NCBI GenBank assembly: GCA_910577035.1
Contig: CAJTKW010000015.1
Coordinates: 9,888-73,887 of the forward strand
Direction of reading: 5' to 3'
DNA: 64,000 nucleotides
Source: an uncultured Acetatifactor sp.
GTDB taxonomy: Bacteria; Bacillota; Clostridia; Lachnospirales; Lachnospiraceae
This document shows, one piece after another, positions 36,049 through 43,928 of the stretch. Positions within the stretch are counted from its first letter, which is position 1, and each line of letters starts with the position of its first letter. Under the pieces are notes generated by a model that worked only from the letters and a program-made list of their open reading frames with translations, searched no databases and was not told the origin of the DNA. Position numbers and translations under genes: made by a program.

Positions 36049-36963
36049 CTACATAAAGCTTTCACCACGAATCAGCTTCGACAGCTTGTTGGCCACACAC
36101 AACAGTATCACACTGATCACGCTCTTCAACATGCTTAACGCCGTGGCAACGGAATAGCTGCCGCTCCCCATGGCCAGATTATAGACATACAGGTCAAGAA
36201 CCTGAATGGACTCTTTATTAAACGCATTCTGGAATACAAAATACTGCTCCATTCCGTTGGAAAGGAAATTGGAAATGCTAAGCATCAGCAGCACGAAATA
36301 TGTAGGCAGGATACTGGGGATTGTAATATGCCGGATCAGCTGCATCCTGGTAGCGCCGTCCACTCTTGCCGCCTCGTACAGCTCCTCGTCAATTCCCGAT
36401 ATGGCCGCAATGTACATGATAGCCGACCACCCCAGGCTCTTCCAGGTACTCCACAGCCACATGCTCCCCCACACATGCTCCGATGACTGCAGAAAGAGAA
36501 TGGGCCGCTCCACAACCCCCATTTTCATCAGCAGGCTGTTGGCCATGCCGCCGCTGGAAAACAGATTATACGCCACGGAGAATACCAGTACCCAGCTTAC
36601 AAAGTTAGGCAACGTGGTAATGGTCTGCACCGCCTTCCGAAAAGGCATACACTTGATCTCGTTGAGAAAAATGGCAAATACCATGGGAAGCCAGGATGTC
36701 AGTATGGCCAGACCGCTCATGGCGAAGGTATTCCGGATCACGGTCAGTGTCTGCTTCAGCCGGATGGGATTATCCACCAGATACTTAAACCACTTGAGAC
36801 CCTGGAAATCCTCGAAGGAAAAAGGCCTGGGCGGGCGGTAATCAAAAAAGGCATATATCCATCCGTAAAGGGGATAATACGAGAACACTGCCACCAGGAT
36901 AAGAAAGGGCAGTATGTAGAGGAACTCTCTGTAGGACCTTAATTTCTTTTTGTTGTTTATCAT
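36049..36963 (-). CDS. sugar ABC transporter permease, LplB type
   Basis: A 304-residue permease with six predicted helices. The N-terminal helix ('YILPFLILVAVFSYYPLYGWIYAFFDYRP') and the EAA loop ('ELYEAARVDGATRMQLIRHITIP') are typical of LplB. It is the first gene of the importer operon (LplB, LplC, binding protein), and its promoter spacer contains a LacI-type operator. GGGAGG lies before the start at 36963. Confidence 0.92.
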   Translation of the reverse strand: MINNKKKLRSYREFLYILPFLILVAVFSYYPLYGWIYAFFDYRPPRPFSFEDFQGLKWFKYLVDNPIRLKQTLTVIRNTFAMSGLAILTSWLPMVFAIFLNEIKCMPFRKAVQTITTLPNFVSWVLVFSVAYNLFSSGGMANSLLMKMGVVERPILFLQSSEHVWGSMWLWSTWKSLGWSAIMYIAAISGIDEELYEAARVDGATRMQLIRHITIPSILPTYFVLLMLSISNFLSNGMEQYFVFQNAFNKESIQVLDLYVYNLAMGSGSYSVATALSMLKSVISVILLCVANKLSKLIRGESFM

Positions 36964-37025
36964 ACCTGTCTTCCTCCCAAAGCCACGTATTTCTTTGTCT
37001 ACTTTCTATAATGTCTCTTATAGCT

Positions 37026-37055
37026 ACAATACTACTAATTCGTTGTAGCTGTCAA
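37026..37055 (-). promoter_or_regulatory. importer promoter with LacI-type operator in the spacer
   Basis: TTGACA (37055-37050) and TATTGT (37031-37026) are 18 bases apart. The 16-bp site ACTAATTCGTTGTAGC (37034-37049, plus strand) lies exactly between the two boxes, matching the operator at 31981 at 14 of 16 positions. A bound LacI-family protein would block RNA polymerase here, which makes this the clearest regulatory site of the locus. Confidence 0.8.
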
Positions 37056-37106
37056 TAGCAAATTGGATTTATTTCTCTTCTTTGGTTATTTTCCACAAAT
37101 TCCCTT

Positions 37107-38819
37107 TTATCCGTCCTCTCCCGCAACTCCCAGGCTGCCGTCGGGATTGCGCCAAAACTGCTTCACATACGCCCATCCCAGCGCCGGATCCATCTGCGCT
37201 ATGTCATGTCCCTTTTCGTGCATAACCACATAATTATACAAATTCAGATGTCTTTCGTCCGCCGTGTAGAATCGCTGTACATCGTAGTAATGCCCCGGAT
37301 GCCGTTCCGACGGCCGCAGCCGCTCCTGTACCTGCCCCGGTACGCCGCAGCCGCAGACGTCCGGTTCTTCCGCGGAAGGAGTCTCCTCCACCGTTATATG
37401 GTTATAGGCTTTCCAGAAATCATACTGGTACTGCTGGGTGGATTTGGCATAGACCGGGTAAGAAGGCTCCCTGGTCCCGTAGGTATACCACACCGGCATG
37501 AGATAGTCGTACTCCTTTTTCTTCTCCATGGCCAGACGGAAGGGCACCACATCCCGATAATCCACTTCGCTGGGACCCACCCGCTTTCCGGGCCAGTTGG
37601 AATCGATATGGCAGATAGCGGCGATCCTGTCCGGATGCAGCAGTGCCACCACCTGGGCATGGGCCGCCCCGTTGCTGAAACCCGAGAGATAAACCCGCCG
37701 GGGGTCCACCGGATAGTTGGCAATCATATAATCAATCAGGGCCATTGCAAACCCCACATCGTCCGCCGCCTCCGGATCCTCCAGGGAACTGTTCCACTGG
37801 GTCCTGTTGGTCCCCCAGGGATAGACCGTAATAAATCCCTCACGCTCCCCCAGCTCATGGAATTTGCTCATCTCCGCCGCCTCCGCCGGATTGTCCGAAG
37901 CCCCGTGGAAAAACAGCATTAACGGCACCTTCCGTTCCGGATGGTTTTTCACCTGCTTTGGCACGCTGGTAAACCACGTATGGGGTGTTCTCACCGGTTC
38001 ATCCAGCCGGGTATCCTCCAGAAAAACCTCAAAGCCGGCCTCCTTGAAATCCATCCGGGGCTCCATATCCCCCCAGGCATCGGTATCAGGACGCCGCACC
38101 CTGGAAAAAAGCAGCTTCCAGGCATCCGCCGCCAGCTCCCCGATCTCCCTCTTCCCTGCCTCAACAAGGATCCGCCTGGCAGGGTTCCCGGGATCGGAAA
38201 AGACCGCCTTCCCCTCTTCTTCTCCGGCAGCCAGGGCTTCGTCCGCCACCCGGAAATAATTCAGGGTCTCCGGGCCGCAGTTCACCAGATAAGCCGCCAT
38301 GGGAGCCCAAAGGGCCTTTTTCCTGGCCGCCCGGCTCAAACGGCCGCCCACTGCCAGAATTCCCGCAAGGCTGCCCGGGGCACAGGCCGCCAGGGTGCAG
38401 GCCATGGAAGCTCCCCTGCCCAGCCCGATCACATACCTGGTATCATTCATGGGATGCCATACACTCATCATGGCCTCATGGGTGGGAATCCCGTTGGGAT
38501 GGCACTGCAGAGGTTCCTCGCTCTCCCGGCTGCAGGCATCCTGGAAACGGCGGAAAGCCGCCACGTCGTCCTCCCCCTCTTCCAGCTCAAAATTCCATCC
38601 GCCCTTGCCGGGATTGGGAAAGGACAGGATCACTTCCTTTTCCTCCGCCAGCTTTCCCAGCCCCTGCTCCTCCAGGAGCTCCCGCACGGATGCCTCGTCC
38701 TCCCCGTCCCGCAGCACGGTAATCAGGCTGCGCTTAAAAGCAGTACGCCTCTCCTGGTTCGGGAAATACAGATACATACTTCTGCCTGTGTCTTTCAGTT
38801 CCTTGTATACAAGTCCCAT
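37107..38819 (-). CDS. two-domain esterase: degenerate plus active alpha/beta hydrolase
   Basis: A 570-residue cytoplasmic protein. Residues 1-200 look like an alpha/beta hydrolase in which the nucleophile elbow reads GLGRG (residues 132-136), with Gly at the place of Ser, so this half is probably inactive. Residues about 295-560 are a PHB-depolymerase/CE1-like esterase with an oxyanion 'LFFHGASDN', nucleophile Ser382 ('LSGFSNGAA') and His534 or His538 ('MHEKGHDIA') as candidate catalytic histidine. The start at 38819 follows GGAGGGG. An operator at 38842-38857 links it to the arabinoxylan regulon. Feruloyl or acetyl ester cleavage is a reasonable guess. Confidence 0.78.
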   Translation of the reverse strand: MGLVYKELKDTGRSMYLYFPNQERRTAFKRSLITVLRDGEDEASVRELLEEQGLGKLAEEKEVILSFPNPGKGGWNFELEEGEDDVAAFRRFQDACSRESEEPLQCHPNGIPTHEAMMSVWHPMNDTRYVIGLGRGASMACTLAACAPGSLAGILAVGGRLSRAARKKALWAPMAAYLVNCGPETLNYFRVADEALAAGEEEGKAVFSDPGNPARRILVEAGKREIGELAADAWKLLFSRVRRPDTDAWGDMEPRMDFKEAGFEVFLEDTRLDEPVRTPHTWFTSVPKQVKNHPERKVPLMLFFHGASDNPAEAAEMSKFHELGEREGFITVYPWGTNRTQWNSSLEDPEAADDVGFAMALIDYMIANYPVDPRRVYLSGFSNGAAHAQVVALLHPDRIAAICHIDSNWPGKRVGPSEVDYRDVVPFRLAMEKKKEYDYLMPVWYTYGTREPSYPVYAKSTQQYQYDFWKAYNHITVEETPSAEEPDVCGCGVPGQVQERLRPSERHPGHYYDVQRFYTADERHLNLYNYVVMHEKGHDIAQMDPALGWAYVKQFWRNPDGSLGVAGEDG

Positions 38820-38841
38820 TGTTACCCCTCCACAGATTCCT

Positions 38842-38893
38842 GCTAAATCGTTATTGCAGACTAAGCGTACTCTATTTTTGACAGTTTTGTCAA
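38842..38893 (-). promoter_or_regulatory. promoter and LacI-type operator of the two-domain esterase
   Basis: TTGACA (38893-38888) and TACGCT (38869-38864) are 18 bases apart. Just downstream lies GCTAAATCGTTATTGC (38842-38857 on the plus strand), which matches the operator at 31981 at 13 of 16 positions, in the early transcribed region. Confidence 0.6.
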
Positions 38894-38984
38894 TGTGCAT
38901 AATGTAAAAATCGAAGTCCTGCATTTTAGCAATTTTTTTGTCTGCATATGCTGTTTTCCTTATAATTACGCCAAATTCACTTTT

Positions 38985-39035
38985 GCTAATTCGTTATAGT
39001 TTTTATTGACAGAGAGTTTTCTTCTATGTTAAGAT
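38985..39035 (+). promoter_or_regulatory. promoter and LacI-type operator of the MATE operon
   Basis: GCTAATTCGTTATAGT (38985-39000) matches the 31981 operator at 14 of 16 positions and ends six bases before TTGACA (39006-39011). TAAGAT (39030-39035) follows after 18 bases. The site therefore abuts the -35 box of the plus-strand promoter. Confidence 0.7.
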
Positions 39036-39061
39036 ACAGAACAAAGGAGAGGAATTTGCTT

Positions 39062-40546
39062 ATGAAAAAAACGGACTCGGAAAATACCACCGCCAAAAAT
39101 ACACTGGAACTGCTGGCCCCCGGCACCGACGAGGATCTGAAGGTACAGAAGATTTCTCCCGGCCTTCCGGAAGGCGTGTCCTCCCGGGATGTGTATCGGG
39201 ATATTCTGCGGATTGCTCTGCCCGCCAGCGTGGAGCTGATGCTCTCCTCCCTGGTCTCCATGGTAGACCTGATGATGGTGGGAGGACTTGACTCCGGCAC
39301 CTGGGCCATCACATCCGTAGGCCTTACCACACAGCCCAAGTTCCTGCTGATGACCATGGTCATGTCCATGAACGTTGGCGCAACAGCCCTGGTGGCACAG
39401 GCAAAGGGCGCCGGCAGACAGGATGCTGCCCGGAAATACGCCCGCCAGGCCGTAACCGTCAACCTTATCATGGGCGCGTTCCTCTCCGTTCTGGGACTGC
39501 TCACCGCAGGTCCCCTGGTTCGCTTTATGGGTGCAAAGACGCAGCAGATCCTGGATGCGGGAACTGCCTACCTTCAGATTCAGATGGCCAGTTTCCTCTT
39601 TTTCTCCCTGACTTCCACCCTTACCGCCGTGCTGCGGGGCGTCGGCGATTCCCGGACGGCCATGTACTATAATTCCGCCGCCAACCTGTCCAATATCGTC
39701 CTGAATTACCTGCTGATCTACGGGCATTACGGCTTTCCCAGAATGGAGGTGGCCGGTGCTTCCCTGGCCACGGCCGTCAGCCAGGTACTTGCCTGCGGCC
39801 TGGCTATGTGGGCGGTTTCCAGGAAAAAGTGCTATTTACATATGAGTTTTAAGGATGACTTCCGTCCCTCCCGGCAGGAGATAACGGAGATCGCCCGCAT
39901 CGGCCTTCCTGCCGCAATGGAACAGTTCATGATGCGCATCGGCACCCTGATCTTTTCCAAAACCGTGGCTTCCCTGGGAACCGTTGAATTTGCCGCCCAC
40001 CAGGTCTGCATGAATATCCAGTCCCTTACCATGATGAACGGGCAGGTATTCTCCATCTCCGCCACTTCCCTTATGGGACAGAGCCTGGGACGGCGAAGGC
40101 CGGATATGGCTCAGGCCTACACCACCCGCTGCAGGCGCTGCGGGATGTCAATTGCCATCCTCATGGGTCTGGCATTCGTCCTTTTCGGCGGTCCTCTATC
40201 CGGCCTCTACACCAAGGACGCAGCCTGCATCTCCATCTGTGTGGAAATTCTCTGGATCGTGGCTTTCATACAGCCCTTCCAGTCTTCTCAGTTTATTGTG
40301 GCCGGTGCCCTCAGAGGGGCCGGGGACACGAAATTCGTGGCAAAGCTGACCTTTTACACCGTGCTCCTGCTCCGCCCGGGCCTGGCCATCCTGGCCGTGC
40401 GGGGATTCCATATGGGGCTGTCCGGCGCGTGGCTTGCCATCACTACGGACCAGATCCTTCGCTCCGCCCTCATCGCTATCCGCTACCGCTCCGGACAGTG
40501 GAAGCAGCTTCCCCTGCTCCATGCCGGAAAAGCGACGGCGGCTTAG
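39062..40546 (+). CDS. MATE family efflux transporter
   Basis: A 494-residue membrane protein with about twelve helices in the two MATE bundles. 'VELMLSSLVSMVDLMMVGGL' opens the first bundle, 'GVGDSRTAMYYNSAANLSNIVLNYLLIYG' is the conserved mid-region, and 'GIPAAMEQF'-like 'GLPAAMEQFMMRIGTLIFSK' opens the second. 'GALRGAGDTKF' repeats the family motif near the end. MATE proteins export cationic drugs or metabolites against Na+ or H+. The start at 39062 has AAAGGAGAGG upstream. Its place behind a LacI-type operator suggests export of something released by arabinoxylan breakdown, but the substrate is not known. Confidence 0.92.
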   Translation: MKKTDSENTTAKNTLELLAPGTDEDLKVQKISPGLPEGVSSRDVYRDILRIALPASVELMLSSLVSMVDLMMVGGLDSGTWAITSVGLTTQPKFLLMTMVMSMNVGATALVAQAKGAGRQDAARKYARQAVTVNLIMGAFLSVLGLLTAGPLVRFMGAKTQQILDAGTAYLQIQMASFLFFSLTSTLTAVLRGVGDSRTAMYYNSAANLSNIVLNYLLIYGHYGFPRMEVAGASLATAVSQVLACGLAMWAVSRKKCYLHMSFKDDFRPSRQEITEIARIGLPAAMEQFMMRIGTLIFSKTVASLGTVEFAAHQVCMNIQSLTMMNGQVFSISATSLMGQSLGRRRPDMAQAYTTRCRRCGMSIAILMGLAFVLFGGPLSGLYTKDAACISICVEILWIVAFIQPFQSSQFIVAGALRGAGDTKFVAKLTFYTVLLLRPGLAILAVRGFHMGLSGAWLAITTDQILRSALIAIRYRSGQWKQLPLLHAGKATAA

Positions 40547-40584
40547 ACAATTCAGTATCAAAATCCAAACAGGAGGTTAAAACT

Positions 40585-41745
40585 ATGGCAACAGTAAAAG
40601 ACATTGACAGGCTGCTGGAAGGCTTTGTGGAAAAGGGGCTGCCAGGCTGCTCCCTGAAAGTCATGCAGCGGGGAACCACCCTTTACGAGGGCTATTTCGG
40701 GGTTACGGACCTTGACACCCAAGCCCCCGTAACCGAAAAATCCCTGTTCCGCCAGGCATCCATGTCCAAAATCCCGCTCTACACCGCAATGATGATGCTC
40801 TACGAGCGGGGGAAGTTTCTGCTCACGGATCCTGTGGGCAACTATCTTCCCCAGTGGAAGACCAGTAAAAAATACGTCCGCCATCCCAATGGCTACGTGA
40901 ATGTGGTACCCACAGAACGCCCCATTACCATCCGGGACACCCTTTCCATGAAATGCGGCCTGCCCTACTGCAATTCCGACGCCCCCACGGAGGACATCAC
41001 CCTGCGGGGCATGCAGGAATGTATGAAGCCGCTGTGGGAAAAGGGACATTACACCCTTCAGGAACAGCTTGCCGCCATGTCCGCCGCCCCTCTCGCCTGC
41101 GAGCCAGGAAGCCACTGGATGTACGGTTTTTCCAGTGAAATTGCCGCAGGCATTGTGGAAAAAATATGCGATAAGCCGGTCAACGATACCTTGAAGGAGC
41201 TTCTTTTCGATCCCCTGGGCATGGAAAACACGGCAGCCCTGCTCTTCGGCGATGCCGGACAGCGAATGGTCTCCCTTTATGCTCTGGACGAAAAGGGAGA
41301 ATATCTACCCGGTCCCGCTTTCTTTGACAAAAAGCACCTGCCGGGAGAAGAAAACGAAGCCGGCTGGGCCCGCCTTTTCTCCAATGTGGAAGATTATTCC
41401 CGTCTGCTGCAGATGCTTGCCTGCGGAGGCGTATACGACGGCGTCCGCCTCATGAGCGCCGGAACCATTGACCTGATGCGGACTAACGGGCTGGACGAAA
41501 TCCAACGGAAAGATTTCCCCGAGGAGGGTTACGGCTATGGTTACGGTGTCCGTACCCTCACTGACAGGGCCGCCGGAAATCTCAACGGCTCCCCTGGTGC
41601 TTTCGGCTGGACGGGCGGTTTCGGGACCTGGTGCGAGGCCGATCCGGAGGAGGGACTCTCCATCGTCTACATGCACAACCTGATCCCCAACGGCGAACAG
41701 TATTATCATCCCAGAGTCCGCACGATTTCTTACGGGCTGCTGTGA
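40585..41745 (+). CDS. beta-lactamase-fold serine hydrolase 1
   Basis: A 386-residue protein of the serine beta-lactamase-like family (class C / family VIII esterases). Nucleophile and base are Ser59 and Lys62 ('RQASMSK'). The second motif reads 'YGF' in 'WMYGFSSEIA' rather than Tyr-x-Asn, and 'FGWTGGFGTW' stands where the KTG-like box is expected. No signal peptide is present, so it is not a periplasmic or surface beta-lactamase; esterase activity is more likely. AGGAGG is 8 bases before the start. It is 38 bases after the MATE gene, in the same operon, and followed by a close paralogue. Confidence 0.85.
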   Translation: MATVKDIDRLLEGFVEKGLPGCSLKVMQRGTTLYEGYFGVTDLDTQAPVTEKSLFRQASMSKIPLYTAMMMLYERGKFLLTDPVGNYLPQWKTSKKYVRHPNGYVNVVPTERPITIRDTLSMKCGLPYCNSDAPTEDITLRGMQECMKPLWEKGHYTLQEQLAAMSAAPLACEPGSHWMYGFSSEIAAGIVEKICDKPVNDTLKELLFDPLGMENTAALLFGDAGQRMVSLYALDEKGEYLPGPAFFDKKHLPGEENEAGWARLFSNVEDYSRLLQMLACGGVYDGVRLMSAGTIDLMRTNGLDEIQRKDFPEEGYGYGYGVRTLTDRAAGNLNGSPGAFGWTGGFGTWCEADPEEGLSIVYMHNLIPNGEQYYHPRVRTISYGLL

Positions 41746-41771
41746 GGGAATAACGGAAAGGAGTGAAAAAA

Positions 41772-42971
41772 ATGGCAGATTTTAAAGATCTCGACAGACT
41801 GCTTCAAAAATATGTGGATGACGGGCTGCCCAACTGCAGCTGTGTCATTGCCAGAAAAGGGGAAATCCTTTACGAAAATTATTTTGGCTGGGCCGATAAG
41901 GAAAACGGCGTCAGGCTGAGCCCCGAGCATGTATTCCGCCAGGCCTCCCTGACCAAGGTTGCCATGTACACCACGGCCATGATGCTCTATGAGCAGGGTA
42001 AATTCCTCATGACGGATCCCCTGTATGAATATTTCCCGGAATTTAAGAATTCCACCAAACTGGTCACCATGCCCAACGGCGCCCTGGAAGTATTCCCCAC
42101 GGAGGGACCCATTCTGGTGAAGCACATCTTTAACATGACCTGCGGCCTGCCCTATGAAATGATTGTAGGCGGTGTCCCCGTGCAGCACCATCCCACGGCC
42201 CTGGCCATGGCCAGGGAGATGAAGGAGCTTCGGGAGCAGGGATACTTTACCCTCAGAGACCAGATCCGGGCAGCCTCCCGGGTCCCCCTTGCCTTTGAAC
42301 CCGGATCCCGTTTCCTCTACGGCTTTGCCAGCGAGCTGACGGCAGGGCTTCTGGAGGTGCTCTGCGGCAAACCGGCGGAGCTGGTAATCAAAGAAATGCT
42401 TTTTGAGCCCCTGGGCATGGACAGCTCGGCAAATTTCCTCTTCGGCGATCTGGAAAGCCGCCTGGTGAAGGATTATTACCTGAAACCGGGAAAGAACCTG
42501 GGAGATGCGGATCCTTTCTTTCTGCCGGAGCCGGAGCGGGAAGCAAAGTTTGTCGGCCCCCTGGGAACCGTGCCCGGCTTCTCCCGGGTCATCACCAACT
42601 GCCGGGACTACACGAAGCTGATGCAGATGCTGGCCAACGGAGGTTCTTATAACGGCGAGAAGCTCCTGGGGCGCAAGACCATTGATCTTCTTCGGACCAA
42701 TACCCTGACTCCCCGGATGCTTGAGGAAGATTTCTCAAACAATTACCTGGCCGGCTACGGATACGGCTACGGAATGCGAATGCTTCTGGACAGATATGCC
42801 GGCCAGCACAACGGCTTTCCCGGACAGTTTGGCTGGACGGGCGGCTCCGGGACCTGGGCGGAATCCTCCCCCGAGGAGGGCCTTTCCATCGTCTATATGC
42901 ACAACCTGCAGCCCAACCTGGAGGAATACCATCATCTCCGGATGCGGGCCGTGGCTTACGGATGTCTGTAG
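41772..42971 (+). CDS. beta-lactamase-fold serine hydrolase 2
   Basis: A 399-residue paralogue of the preceding gene with the same motifs at the same positions: Ser59 and Lys62 ('RQASLTK'), 'LYGFASELTA' and 'FGWTGGSGTW'. It is also cytoplasmic. The start at 41772 is preceded by AAGGAG with 8 bases of spacing; a GTG three codons earlier would be too close. A strong terminator follows at 42990-43024 and ends the operon. The pair probably arose by tandem duplication. Substrate is unknown, but the operon is in the arabinoxylan regulon by its operator. Confidence 0.85.
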   Translation: MADFKDLDRLLQKYVDDGLPNCSCVIARKGEILYENYFGWADKENGVRLSPEHVFRQASLTKVAMYTTAMMLYEQGKFLMTDPLYEYFPEFKNSTKLVTMPNGALEVFPTEGPILVKHIFNMTCGLPYEMIVGGVPVQHHPTALAMAREMKELREQGYFTLRDQIRAASRVPLAFEPGSRFLYGFASELTAGLLEVLCGKPAELVIKEMLFEPLGMDSSANFLFGDLESRLVKDYYLKPGKNLGDADPFFLPEPEREAKFVGPLGTVPGFSRVITNCRDYTKLMQMLANGGSYNGEKLLGRKTIDLLRTNTLTPRMLEEDFSNNYLAGYGYGYGMRMLLDRYAGQHNGFPGQFGWTGGSGTWAESSPEEGLSIVYMHNLQPNLEEYHHLRMRAVAYGCL

Positions 42972-42989
42972 GCCGCCGGAACAAAGGAA

Positions 42990-43024
42990 AGCAGCAGCTG
43001 CTCCAGCTGTTGCTTTTTCTCTTT
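42990..43024 (+). terminator. terminator of the MATE / serine hydrolase operon
   Basis: AGCAGCAGCTG and CAGCTGTTGCT form an 11-bp stem with a 3-base loop, followed by TTTTTCTCTTT. Confidence 0.88.
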
Positions 43025-43059
43025 CAGCCTGCGAAAGCAAAACTATCCGCAAATTTTCA

Positions 43060-43089
43060 TTGCCTGTTTTTCATCCCACATGATATAAT
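43060..43089 (+). promoter_or_regulatory. promoter of the FRG-domain gene
   Basis: TTGCCT (43060-43065) and a perfect TATAAT (43084-43089) are separated by 18 bases, starting 35 bases after the preceding terminator. Confidence 0.6.
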
Positions 43090-43121
43090 GACCTTATTCA
43101 ATGCAGGAAGCGAGAAAAATT

Positions 43122-43871
43122 ATGCTGATTCAGGAAATTCGCACCATGGACGAGCTGCTTCAGTTTATGAACGGCTTATATGAAAAGCACGGAAGCAGGC
43201 TCTGGTACCGTGGCCAGGAAGACGCGGCAGGAACCCTGATTCCGTCCATTCAACGCAGCAAACGCCGTCTGGATGTGGAGCGGTACATCACCAATGATTT
43301 CTATATCCGCGCAAGGCAGATCACCGAAAATCCGCCGGCAAAGCACAATTACGCCGCCTGGGTCTCCCTGATGCAGCACTACGGCCTGCCCACGAGAATG
43401 CTGGACTGGAGCGAGTCTCCCCTGATCGCCTCTTTCTTTGCCACAGAAACGTACCGCATTGCCGAAGATCTGGATGCCTGCGTATGGGTTCTGGCTCCCG
43501 ACCTCTTAAATGAGCGGGAGGGCTTCGGGCGCTGCATTTATCCCATCGATGCGGATACCACCCAGGAAATGCTGCTGCCCGCCTTCAAGCATAATCATCA
43601 TAACCCGGAGCTGGTGGACAGAATCCTGGCCTGCAGCTCCACGGAAAACAATCTGCGAATGTATTCCCAGCATGCCAATTTCACAGTGCATAATTCCCTG
43701 CGGCATTTGGAGGACATCTGTCAGGACAACATGCTCTACAAGATCATCATTCCCGGCAGCAGGAAGGAATACTTTATCAAAAGCCTCCGGGCCTTCGGTA
43801 TCACGGAAAGCTTTGTCTATCCTGACCTGGAGCATATATCAAGCGACCTGCGGGACCAGTACGGGATTTAA
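43122..43871 (+). CDS. FRG domain protein
   Basis: A 249-residue soluble protein that is essentially one FRG domain. The domain motif appears as 'LWYRGQ' near residue 28, with 'LMQHYGLPTRMLDWSESPLIASFFA' in the middle and a C-terminal 'YKIIIPGSRKEYFIKSLRAFGI'. The activity of FRG domains is not established. They occur in phage, toxin-like and defence settings as well as alone. The start at 43122 is supported only by a weak AGGAAG about 13 bases upstream; an ATG seven codons earlier has nothing. The ABC transporter ATPase gene follows after 57 bases. Confidence 0.8.
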   Translation: MLIQEIRTMDELLQFMNGLYEKHGSRLWYRGQEDAAGTLIPSIQRSKRRLDVERYITNDFYIRARQITENPPAKHNYAAWVSLMQHYGLPTRMLDWSESPLIASFFATETYRIAEDLDACVWVLAPDLLNEREGFGRCIYPIDADTTQEMLLPAFKHNHHNPELVDRILACSSTENNLRMYSQHANFTVHNSLRHLEDICQDNMLYKIIIPGSRKEYFIKSLRAFGITESFVYPDLEHISSDLRDQYGI

Positions 43872-43928
43872 CCGGCACAAGAACTGCCGCCGGACTTTTT
43901 AATAGAACCTGATATTTGGGAGGACACC

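Noticed and set aside
40585..42971. Antibiotic-inactivating beta-lactamases
   Set aside because: Both proteins lack signal peptides and the usual Tyr-x-Asn motif, and lie in a sugar-regulated operon; esterase-like hydrolases are more likely.
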